From Phaeacidiphilus oryzae TH49 (GTDB taxonomy: Bacteria; Actinomycetota; Actinomycetes; Streptomycetales; Streptomycetaceae): 64,000 bases of DNA. The stretch covers positions 2,550,055 to 2,614,054 of the forward strand of contig NZ_JQMQ01000005.1 of NCBI RefSeq assembly GCF_000744815.1, in the 5' to 3' direction. This document shows positions 41,561-49,088 of this stretch, one piece after another. The translations under genes were made by a program, and so were the position numbers. The notes below the pieces were generated by a model. The model saw nothing but the letters and a program-made list of their open reading frames with translations. It was not told where the DNA came from and did not search any database. Positions within the stretch are counted from its first letter, which is position 1. Each line of letters starts with the position of its first letter.

Positions 41561-41977
41561 CTACGCGCTCTCCGCGTCCACCGACTCCCGCCCGGCGCCC
41601 GGGGGCTGCTCGATCAGCCGGCGCACCAGCTCGATGAGGTCCGCGGGCTCGAAGGGCTTGCCCAGGTACCCGTCCACGCCGACCGACTGGCCGCGCTCCA
41701 GATCCGCCTGGGTGCAGGCGCTCACGATGGCTATCCGGACGTCCCGCGTCCGCGGGTCGGAGGCCAGCCGGGCCGCCGTCCGCAGGCCGTCCAGCCTGGG
41801 CATGACGACGTCCAGCGTCACCACGTCCGGGCGCACCGTGTGGACGACCTCCAGGCATTCGGCACCATCGGCCGCGGTCACCACCTCATAGCCCTCGAGC
41901 TCGAGGTTGACCCTGATCAGCTGCCGGATCACCGCGCTGTCGTCCACAACGAGGACCCGACCGGACAAGCCAGGCAC
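41561..41977 (-). CDS. CheY-like response regulator
   Basis: Single receiver domain with no output domain. Acidic pocket VLVVDDS, phospho-acceptor Asp in VTLDVVMPRLDG, switch Ser in IVSACTQ and Lys in GYLGKPFEP. The start is uncertain: GTG 41977 (VPGLSGRVLVVDDS) gives about 138 residues; GTG 42004 or 42043 would add up to 22. No histidine kinase is adjacent. Divergent from the tRNA-Arg gene. Confidence 0.82.
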   Translation of the reverse strand: MPGLSGRVLVVDDSAVIRQLIRVNLELEGYEVVTAADGAECLEVVHTVRPDVVTLDVVMPRLDGLRTAARLASDPRTRDVRIAIVSACTQADLERGQSVGVDGYLGKPFEPADLIELVRRLIEQPPGAGRESVDAESA

Positions 41978-42132
41978 ATCACCCAGAGTAGAGACCCGAG
42001 GCACCCCCCGTACCCGCTTTCCGAAGATCGGCCGCCGATTCACCCCGGAGGAGACCCACCCGGAACCCGGTCACAACCACCCCTCCCAAGCTGGTAATGT
42101 TCTTCCCGTCGCAAGGCGATCGCCGAGCGGAC

Positions 42133-42204
42133 GCCCCCGTAGCTCAGGGGATAGAGCAACGGCCTCCGGAGCCGTGTGCGCAGGTTCGAATCCTGCCGGG
42201 GGCA
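42133..42204 (+). tRNA. tRNA-Arg (anticodon CCG)
   Basis: Cloverleaf is complete: acceptor GCCCCCG/CGGGGGC, D arm GCTC...GAGC, anticodon stem ACGGC/GCCGT with loop CTCCGGA, T arm with GGTTCGAATCC. Discriminator A; CCA is not encoded. It marks the border to accessory DNA, and its 3' end is the likely integration site of the neighbouring element. Confidence 0.95.
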
Positions 42205-42254
42205 CGTACTGGTCAGCGCAGTAATCACGCTGCTGACCTGCACGTGCCGGATGA

Positions 42255-42295
42255 AGAGAGGGCCGGACCCAGTCCCACTGGGTCCGGCCCTCTCT
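42255..42295 (+). terminator. Strong terminator after tRNA-Arg
   Basis: Perfect 19-bp stem (42255-42273 with 42277-42295) and a 3-nt CCC loop, beginning 51 nt after the tRNA. Confidence 0.85.
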
Positions 42296-42350
42296 CGTTG
42301 TCTGGCGCTGCTCACGCGTGAGTAGCGAGTGAGTGCACCCCGGGCCGGCC

Positions 42351-43316
42351 CTACTCGTTCACCATCAGGTGGGCCGGGTAGTAGCAGCTCCCCGTCTCGT
42401 TCACGTGCCGCTTCTTCCGTCGTAACAGTTCGTCCAGCGTGATGCGGGCATCAAGCACACAGAAGAGATCCGTCCCCTCCATGGTGAGGAAACAGGAGCC
42501 TTCGCTGTAACGGCGCTTGACCCCCTGCGTGAAGCCGCCAACGCTGATGAAAAGCCCAAGGGCGTTCTTCCCCTTGCGGCGCACCTTCTCTACGAAGCTG
42601 TCAACCTGCTGGACCTCGATGGGCCCCTTCCACCACTTCGCCTCGACGATGTAGTCATCGGTGTCATACGTGATGGATCCGTCAATCTGCTCTTCTGGGA
42701 GCACATAGGACAGTCTCGGCTCAAGGTCAAATAACCGGAAGAGTCGGTTCAGAAAAGACTCAAACTCTCGTCCGGCTTTCTGCCGGTCCGTCTCACCCTC
42801 CAGTCTCAGGAACTCAGCCCTGAGACTCTGAAGCCGCTCGGCAAAGCTTCGGCGCGTCTCCATGACTACGCGGTGGGCAGCAAGGTCTTCGACAAACCGT
42901 TCCTGCTCGGCCACCAGCCCCCGATGGCGGCCTACGCAGCCCTTGAGCTGGCCTACGGCCTCTCGCGCTTCAGCAAGCAGGGACTCCGCGTCTTCGTGAC
43001 GCTTGAGCGCCGGGAAGCTGGCCATCTCCGAGATCTCGACCATGAGGCGAAACGTCAGGTCCCCATAGTCGGACTCGTCGGCCTGGAGCCTGTCCACGAA
43101 CTCATCAGCCGTGGCCCACTTGTAATCGTCGAAGTCGAGGCCATCCAGCAACTCCGGATGCCCCTTTGCCCAGCGACGGATGTACTTCTCCAGGTCGCGC
43201 TTGTACCAGAAGATCGATTTCAAGGCTACTGAGAGCGCGCCGTATGCCGCCGGACTGATCGGCTTCGGCTGCATCGACTCAACTGCCACGTCCCCACCGT
43301 TTCTCCCGCCGGCCAC
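42351..43316 (-). CDS. Mrr-type restriction endonuclease-like protein
   Basis: About 321 residues. The N-terminal two thirds is helical with a coiled-coil-like middle (about 100-175). The C-terminal part is a PD-(D/E)XK nuclease: EEQIDGSITY supplies the Asp, YIVEAKWWKG the ExK, and EVQQVDSF the Gln, as in Mrr-type enzymes that cut modified DNA. It looks clearly less GC-rich than its neighbours, a sign of transfer, and lies between the tRNA-Arg terminator and an integrase remnant. Start uncertain (GTG 43316; ATG 14 codons in). Confidence 0.78.
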   Translation of the reverse strand: MAGGRNGGDVAVESMQPKPISPAAYGALSVALKSIFWYKRDLEKYIRRWAKGHPELLDGLDFDDYKWATADEFVDRLQADESDYGDLTFRLMVEISEMASFPALKRHEDAESLLAEAREAVGQLKGCVGRHRGLVAEQERFVEDLAAHRVVMETRRSFAERLQSLRAEFLRLEGETDRQKAGREFESFLNRLFRLFDLEPRLSYVLPEEQIDGSITYDTDDYIVEAKWWKGPIEVQQVDSFVEKVRRKGKNALGLFISVGGFTQGVKRRYSEGSCFLTMEGTDLFCVLDARITLDELLRRKKRHVNETGSCYYPAHLMVNE

Positions 43317-43342
43317 CCAACATCACCACCCTGGGCAGATAA

Positions 43343-43871
43343 TCATGCCAGTGGATTCCGGAGGCGGGGGGCCATAGCGCCCGAAGTCCCCACCCCGCGA
43401 GGAGAGTTCGGAGTACTACAGGCCATCCACCGTCCCATCGCACGGGCGATCCTCTGGTTGTTCGCCCGTCGATGCAACCCTCATAGCGGCGATGGGTGGC
43501 CTCCGGCGAGTTCCCTGTGCGCCGCGCGACTTCGACTGTGGGCACTCCGGCGTTGAGCAGGGTCGTGATGCACGCGTGCCGCAGGGCGTACGGACGCCTG
43601 CCGAGCGGGGACGCCACCTTGTCCGGCGGCAGCGCATACGCGCGGGCTTCCTGCCAAACGCGCCAGTAGCTCGGTGTGCCGCGCACATCTCCCCGCTCGT
43701 TGGGAAACAGCTGGCCGTACGGCGCAGTGCCGAAGTCGGCCGCATGGGAGCGGAGTGGGGCCACCAATGGGGCAGGATGGGTGCCGGGCGGTCCGTGTTC
43801 GCCTCGCCGGTCTTCAGCTCCAGATGGTTGTGGCGCTTGCCGGGGTCGGTCCACCCACCCCATCCCACCAA
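43343..43871 (-). pseudogene. Decayed tyrosine recombinase (integrase) remnant
   Basis: C-terminal third of an actinomycete-type phage/ICE integrase spread over three frames. First part: GWTDPGKRHNHLELKTGEAN and RPAPI; second: PLVAPLRSHAADFGTAP, LFPNERGD, ASPLGRRPYALRHACITTLL (the HxxR-type box); third: NNQRIARAMGRW to the stop at 43343. Two single-base additions would join them. The catalytic block usually reading GHS is GNS, and nothing recognisable lies 5' of 43871, so it is truncated as well. Its closeness to tRNA-Arg points to site-specific integration. Confidence 0.72.
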
Positions 43872-44093
43872 GAAACCCCATCACGATCGGTAAGACAAAG
43901 CCGGGAGCCATTCCGAGTCATACGGCGGCCACCCGCCCGCGTCCCGGCACCGGCACGGGCCACGCATCGTGCGCCCCTCCGGCCCCACGCGCACGCAGGG
44001 CCCCACCGCCCGGCCCCACCCTCCGTGACCGCAGAAGGCTCCGAGCCAGTGCCGCACCCGAACCTGGCAGCGACCCCAAGGCAGGAGCGCGGG

Positions 44094-44648
44094 TCAGCGG
44101 GTTCCGGTGGCGGTGTCGGGGCGGGGCAGCTCGTCCAAGTCGAGGGTGAAGGTGCGGCCGTCCGCCAGGGGGATCGGGAGCTTTCCGGTGCCGTAGGCGT
44201 GGGTGTGCGCGGCGATGTACCCGGCGCCGGTGGGCTGGGTGTGGACGACGACCTCCGCGGCGTACGGATCCACGACGAGGTAGACCGGGATGCCGTGGCG
44301 GCCGTACTTGGCGGTGCAGTCGTCGTAGTCCTTGCGCGCTGAGGAGACCGACACCACCTCGGCGATCAGCAGGACGTCCTCGAAGCTGTACCGCTTGCCC
44401 TGCCTGCGCGCGTCCTCACGGAGGATGGCGAAGTCAGGGGCCGAGTTCTCGTCTGCCGGAAAGTCGAGGTACACGTCGGAGGTGATCTTCGCGTGACGGC
44501 CCAGGGCGAGGGAGTCGATCTGCATCGAGCGAATGGTGCTGGAGTGCTCCTCGCTCTGCGGAGTCATGATCACCTTCCCGTCGGCACCGAAGAAGACCGT
44601 GTATCCCTCGGGGAACTCGGTGTGCATGATCGCCTCGACGCTCATCAA
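44094..44648 (-). CDS. Uma2-family PD-(D/E)XK nuclease-like protein
   Basis: 184 residues of the Uma2 (DUF820) family, common in multiple copies in Streptomyces. The motifs are SAPDFAIL (Asp), LIAEVVSVSSARKDYDD (Glu and following Lys/Asp) and KYGRHGIPVYLVVDP. The fold is that of a nuclease but a biological role is not established. ATG at 44648 or 44645. Confidence 0.85.
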   Translation of the reverse strand: MMSVEAIMHTEFPEGYTVFFGADGKVIMTPQSEEHSSTIRSMQIDSLALGRHAKITSDVYLDFPADENSAPDFAILREDARRQGKRYSFEDVLLIAEVVSVSSARKDYDDCTAKYGRHGIPVYLVVDPYAAEVVVHTQPTGAGYIAAHTHAYGTGKLPIPLADGRTFTLDLDELPRPDTATGTR

Positions 44649-44728
44649 CGGCTCCTTCCCGTCACCAGACAGAATACGGATCTCCTCGCTTCCGGCGCCG
44701 TACGCCCGGCGGGTCGGAGCGGTTCACA

Positions 44729-45403
44729 TCATCTGATGAGTCCGCGTCTGGCCGGGGCTGGGAGCTTGTCGAGTAGCTGCCACAGGGGGTGGGGGCCGGC
44801 GGCCCAGCGGGCGAGGAGGCTGCGGTCTACGAGATGGATGCGCTGGGCCTTGGCGAAGGCGGGCGCCCTGGTGGAGAAGCGGCCGTTGGTGACCGCGACG
44901 ACTACGTCCGCGCCGTGCACCGGGCGGGCGGTGCCGTTCAGGCGCTGCAGGTCGGGCGTGCCGACCGCGGAACCCGCGAGTCCGTCGCGGCGGTGCTTGG
45001 CCTGGAATATCCACACCCGCCCCAGCGGGTCGACCGCGCGTACGTCGCAGCCCTGGTCCCCGGCGCCGCCGGTGCGTTCGGCGCGGGCGCCGTCGCGGCG
45101 CAGCAAATCGCGTATTGCGTACTCGAAGCCGTCGTGCCGCAGCGCGTCCAGCTCGGCCAAGTGCAGACGCAGCGTCCGCAACTGCTCCGCCGCTCGCGCC
45201 CGGCGCTGCCGGCGGCCCTGCCACAGCGCGACGCCCCCACCGCCGGCCGCCAGGCCGAGCAGGAGCAGCAACCACCAGTGCACGAAGAGGAAATGCACCA
45301 CCGCGTAGGCCAGGACCAGTGCCACCACGCCGGCGATCAACAGCGCCGGCTCCCCCGGTGAACCGGCCGCGGCCCGGCCTCGGCGCCTGCGCCGGGCGGC
45401 CAT
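44729..45403 (-). CDS. Membrane-anchored Mrr-like restriction endonuclease
   Basis: 224 residues. A basic N-terminus (MAARRRRRGRAAAG) precedes two membrane helices (about residues 20-37 and 41-59), then a linker and an Mrr-type domain from DALRHDGFEYAIRDLLRRDG; the nuclease motif is GCDVRAVDPLGRVWIFQAKH (Asp and QxK). ATG 45403 overlaps the stop of the tiny gene upstream by 4 nt (ATGA); in-frame sequence before it is only that gene in another frame. A nuclease fixed to the membrane fits action on incoming DNA. Confidence 0.8.
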   Translation of the reverse strand: MAARRRRRGRAAAGSPGEPALLIAGVVALVLAYAVVHFLFVHWWLLLLLGLAAGGGGVALWQGRRQRRARAAEQLRTLRLHLAELDALRHDGFEYAIRDLLRRDGARAERTGGAGDQGCDVRAVDPLGRVWIFQAKHRRDGLAGSAVGTPDLQRLNGTARPVHGADVVVAVTNGRFSTRAPAFAKAQRIHLVDRSLLARWAAGPHPLWQLLDKLPAPARRGLIR

Positions 45404-45639
45404 CAGCCGCGCCCCTGCAGCGATACGGCGAAGGCCAGGGCGGTGGAGGCGGGACGCGGCGAGGCACTGCCCGCGGGCGGCACGGTGACGGTGACGTTGT
45501 GGCTGGCCATCCCCCACAGGACAGCCAGGAAGACCAGCAGCCCCGCACCGCCACCGGCGGCTGCAGTCCTCGGGGCGGAGCGCGTGTGCGCGCTCACCTG
45601 GGTGCTGTCGCGCTTGGTGTAGGCCCGGACGTCGACCAT
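45403..45639 (-). CDS. Tiny single-pass membrane protein
   Basis: 78 residues: a polar N-terminus (MVDVRAYTKRDSTQVSAHTR), one membrane helix (about 33-47), and an outside tail. The GGGGGG site before the ATG and the 4-nt overlap with the membrane-anchored nuclease suggest one transcript and a joint function. I know similar N-termini from actinomycete mobile elements but cannot name a family. Confidence 0.65.
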   Translation of the reverse strand: MVDVRAYTKRDSTQVSAHTRSAPRTAAAGGGAGLLVFLAVLWGMASHNVTVTVPPAGSASPRPASTALAFAVSLQGRG

Positions 45640-45776
45640 GATCCCCCCTGCTGCGGTTATCGTGATCCGAACAGCCCCTCCACTGCAGTACAGCAGAGGG
45701 CACTGACAACGCCGCCCGGGCCCGCAGCCGGGGCGCATCGCGGCGGCAGCGGCAGGCGCACCCGGGCTCTCGGCGG

Positions 45777-46273
45777 TCAGTCTTCGGCAGGCAGGAGTTG
45801 GACCAGGCCTACCCAGGCTGTTTCGCCCAGCTCACTGTGGATGGCGCGGACGTGCCAGGTGCCGCAGTCCTCCCAGTCGGCGGTCTAGTCCGTGAGGAGG
45901 GCGTGGGCGGCCGACAGCAGGGGGCCTCCGAGTCGGCTGCGAGCCAGCAGAGGAAGGCGCGGTGTTCCGGCAGGTAGCAGCTGGTCGCCGGCTCGTCCGC
46001 CAGGACCAGGGCCTGGGCGGGGCCGTCGCCGACCGCGATCACCCCCGCGAGGCCGTCCACCGTGCAGGCGCGGTCGTAGTCATCGGGGGCAGCGCCGCCG
46101 ATGACCAGCCCGTGGAGAGTCCCGCCGGCCCAGGCGTCGAGGGCGGAGACCGGGACCGCGATCAGCGGGCCGCCCATCGACTCCACCCAGGCGCGGGTGG
46201 GCGGCGGGCATTCGGGACCGGGCGACTTGTCCACGGGGGCATTCTGGCGGGCCCGGGCTGAAGGTTCGTTCAC
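45777..46273 (-). pseudogene. Broken Imm21-family immunity gene
   Basis: The N-terminal part matches Imm21 immunity proteins of polymorphic toxin systems: AWVESMGGPLIAVPVSALDA, DDYDRACTVDGLAGVIAVGD, CYLPEHRAFLCWLAADSEA. The frame then shifts (one base missing in a C run near 45930), after which the expected end TADWEDCGTWHVRAIHSELG and GLVQLLPAED is found in the next frame, preceded by an in-frame TAG. So there are two lesions; the TAG is not explained by a homopolymer error. GTG 46273 overlaps the upstream stop. No toxin gene is nearby. Confidence 0.7.
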
Positions 46274-46890
46274 GGCGTCGGGGTGGCGGAGGCTGACGCT
46301 GCGCGGAGGGTGCGGTGGGCGGTGGCCGGATCGTCGGCGGCGAGGTGGAGGTGGCGGGCGCGCAGGGTTGAGCTGTCGGCCAGGCGGAGTTCGAGGGGGG
46401 CTCGGAGGGTGAGGCGGAGTTCGGCGGTTCCGGTGACGTTGCAGATCACCGAGTCCGCTCGGCCCGGGACGGGACGCAGGCCGCGGCCGCTGACCGAGAG
46501 GCGTTCGCGGCGGACCGTCTCGATGTCGGCGAGTGGGACGGTGAACTGGTCGAAGAGGCCCGCGCGTACGGTCAGTGCCGTGGCGGTCAGACGATGCGGG
46601 TTGCGGCGGGTGACGGCGCCGAAGGCGATCGTGCCGTCGATCAGCAGGGCCAGCCAGAGCAGGTGGAACGGGCGCCAGGCGGGCGGGAGCATCGAGACGT
46701 CCATCAGGCCCTCGACGACGGCCTCGGCGCCCACCAGCAGGTAGGCCATCGTGCGCAGTTCCGCCGAGTGGCCGATGGCGGTCTCGGTCGGGGCCAGGAT
46801 CGGCCGCCGGGCGTAGCCGGCGAACATGTCCCGCAGCGCGGCGGCCAGCAGCCGCTGCGGACCCTCGGGGCGAACCGTGACCGCACCCAT
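46270..46890 (-). CDS. Membrane protein with PH-like C-terminal domain
   Basis: 206 residues with two membrane helices (about 48-68 and 74-94) and a C-terminal beta-rich segment (LTVRAGLFDQFTVPLADIE, VICNVTGTAELRLTLRAP) like the bacterial PH domains of small membrane proteins. ATG 46890 has GGAGG 5 nt upstream. Its stop overlaps the start of the Imm21 gene (GTGA). Function unknown. Confidence 0.65.
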   Translation of the reverse strand: MGAVTVRPEGPQRLLAAALRDMFAGYARRPILAPTETAIGHSAELRTMAYLLVGAEAVVEGLMDVSMLPPAWRPFHLLWLALLIDGTIAFGAVTRRNPHRLTATALTVRAGLFDQFTVPLADIETVRRERLSVSGRGLRPVPGRADSVICNVTGTAELRLTLRAPLELRLADSSTLRARHLHLAADDPATAHRTLRAASASATPTP

Positions 46891-46945
46891 CGGTGCCTCC
46901 CAACTGCCGACCGTGCTCACTGGATTACATGCTATTGACGTGCTG

Positions 46946-47847
46946 TCAGATGAGAAGGGCGGATGTTGGTGGTGCTGCCCTGTGGAGGGCTGTGGTGAGG
47001 GCCTGGATGGCCGGGTGGTGGGTGGCGCCGGTGCGGTGGGCGATGTGGGTGCGGCGGTGGAGGGGGAGGGGGGCGAGGTGGACGCCGGGGGGTGGGGTGA
47101 GGGCGGCCAGGTGGGGGACGAGGGCGATGCCCTGGGCGGCGGCTGCCAGGGAGAGGACGGTGGCGAACTCGTCGATCTGGTGGCGGATTCGGGGGGTGAA
47201 GCCGGCGGCCTGGCAGGCGCGGAGAGTCAGGGCGTGGCAGAGGGTGCCGGGGGTGGCGGTGATCCAGGGGGACTCGGCGGCCTCCGGGGGGAGAGTGGGG
47301 GCCGGGGCGGAGAGGGGGCGGCCGAGGCGAGGTACATGGGCTCGGTGAGGAGGTGGGCCGTGGTGATTCCCGGTTCGGGTGGCAGGGGGACGTGGTCGTA
47401 CTCGTGGACGAGGGCGATGCCGAGGTCGCCGGCGCGGAGGGCGGGGGCGACGTCGGCCGGGTCGATCTCGCGGACCATCGGTTCCAGGCCGGGGTGGTCG
47501 CGGGCCAGTCGGGAGAGGGCGGCGGGGAGGAGGGCGCGGGCGGCGGTGGGGAAGGCGCCGATGCGGAGGGGGCCGGAGAGGCCCCGGCGGGTGTCGGCGA
47601 GTTCGGCCGCCGCCTGTTCGAGGCGGGCGAGCACCGCCTCGGCGTGGCGGACTAGATTCTCCCCCGCCGGGGTGAGGGCGACGGTCCGGCCGGTGCGTTC
47701 CAGGAGGGGGACGCCGGCCTCCCGTTCCAGGGTGCTGAGCTGCTGGGAGACCGCCGAAGGGGTGAAGGAGAGGGCCTCGGCGACGGCGGCGATGGTGCCG
47801 CGCAGGGAGAGTTCGCGCAGCAGGCGGAGGCGTCGGACGTCGAGCAT
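46946..47847 (-). CDS. LysR-family regulator, interrupted by an apparent -1 frameshift
   Basis: N-terminal winged HTH (LSLRGTIAAVAEALSFTPSA, VSQQLSTLEREAGVPL) and the start of the effector domain are in one frame down to about 47320. The rest of the effector domain (PEAAESPWITATPGTL, FTPRIRHQIDEFATVL, ending SALLI) follows in another frame. The total of 902 nt needs one base to become 301 codons; a C run around 47315 is the likely place. The gene is divergent from the DapA-family gene (71-bp gap), the expected target. Confidence 0.75.
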
Positions 47848-47918
47848 CGGCTCAGCTTACGAGTAGAGGAAGGAAAGCGAACTGGACCTGATGGTGGGGG
47901 TCGGGCCAGGGTCGGGCC

Positions 47919-48820
47919 ATGGAGAGCTTCGGGATACGTGGGGTGCATGTGCCGCTGGTGACGCCGTTCGGGGTGGATGGGGGTGTGGATCTGCGGGCCC
48001 TGGAGGGGCTGGCGCGGGAGGTGCTGGAGGCGGGGGCGGACGGGATCGTCGCCCTGGGGACCACGGGTGAGACGGCCACGCTGGACGCGGGTGAGAAGGC
48101 GGCGGTCGTGGAGGTGTGCGGGCGGGTCTGCCGGGAGCGGGGGCGGTGCTGACCGTGGGGGCCGGGGGCAGTGATACCCGGGCCACCGCAAGGGAGTTGG
48201 CCGCGCTGGGGAGGCAGGGGGCGGCGGATGCGGCGCTGGTGCCGGTGCCGGCGTTCACCCGGCCGTCGGCGGCGGGGGTGCGGGCGCATTTCGAGCGGCT
48301 GGCCGGTAGCAGTCCGCTGCCGCTGATCGTCTACCACGTGCCGTACCGCACGGCCCGGCCGCTCGGGGCGGCGGATCTGCGGGCGATCGGCGCCCTGCCC
48401 GCCGTACGCGGGGTGAAGCTGGCCACCGGGGCGATCGACCAGGAGGTGGTGGATCTCCTCGGGGCTCCGCCGCCGGACTTCGCGGTGCTGGCCGGGGACG
48501 ACGTGCTGCTGTCGCCGATGCTGGCGCTCGGCGCCGCCGGCGGAATCCTGGCCTCGGCGAACCTGGCCGCCGCCCCCTTCGTGGAGCTGGTGGGGGCGTG
48601 GCGGCGGGGCGAGGGCGGCCTGGAGCGCGCCAGGGCGCTCGGTGGCGCGCTAGCGCGGCTGTCCGCCGCCGCCTTCGCCGAGCCCAACCCGGCCGTGATC
48701 AAGGGCGTGCTGCAGGCCCGCGGGCGGATCCCGACAGCGGAGGTACGGCTCCCGCTGCTGGCCGTGCGGCGGGAGTCGGTGGCGAAGGCGCTGAAGTTGC
48801 TGGCGGAGTGGGGCTGGTGA
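47919..48820 (+). CDS. Dihydrodipicolinate synthase/N-acetylneuraminate lyase family protein, apparent -1 frameshift
   Basis: Class I pyruvate-type aldolase family. The first frame holds HVPLVTPFGVDGGVDL and the pyruvate-binding ADGIVALGTTGETATL; the second, from about 48135, holds VLTVGAGGSDTRATARELAA, LIVYHVPYRTARPL with the catalytic Tyr and GVKLATG with the Schiff-base Lys. One extra G in the run at 48137-48142 restores the frame (902 to 903 nt, 301 codons). Not the main lysine dapA, judging by its setting beside LysR; it may be a catabolic 2-keto-acid lyase. Confidence 0.75.
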
Positions 48821-48895
48821 TGGTTCGTCAACTGAGGGGACTGAGCTTCGCAGCGTGATGTCGCGGCCCGGGTTGTCGCGGCACAGCCGCACAAC

Positions 48896-49049
48896 CAGGG
48901 GCGCGGGGAACTGCGCGCCCAGCGGCTTGCGGCGTCGCAGCCGGGTACGGAGTCCGGGTTGCAACCCAGGCGCCGTTGCCGCCTCCGGCGGCGTGGGCGG
49001 CTGGGCGCGCCCACGCGGCGGAGCCGCAGATGGCAGAGCCCCGCGCCTG
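48896..49049. repeat. Streptomyces intergenic REP-like inverted repeat
   Basis: Left arm starts AGGGGCGCGGGGAACTGCGC; right arm (about 49000-49048) reads back as a related sequence, GGCGCGGGGCTCTGCC. Internal palindromes include GGGTTGCAACCC (48956-48967). The left-arm words recur between genes in many Streptomyces genomes as I recall. It fills the 268-bp gap between convergent genes and can act as terminator. Confidence 0.6.
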
Positions 49050-49088
49050 AGATTCGCGCCTGCGGCGCTGCATCCGGGGCCGCGGGTT

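Noticed and set aside
45809-46903. A 364-residue protein spanning the PH-like and Imm21 region
   Set aside because: Its first two thirds are the PH-like gene read in the wrong frame; only the final third is Imm21-like.
42180-48000. A second copy of the tRNA-Arg 3' end as the far attachment site of the element
   Set aside because: No stretch resembling GGTTCGAATCCTGCC was seen by eye beyond the tRNA, so no att site is annotated.
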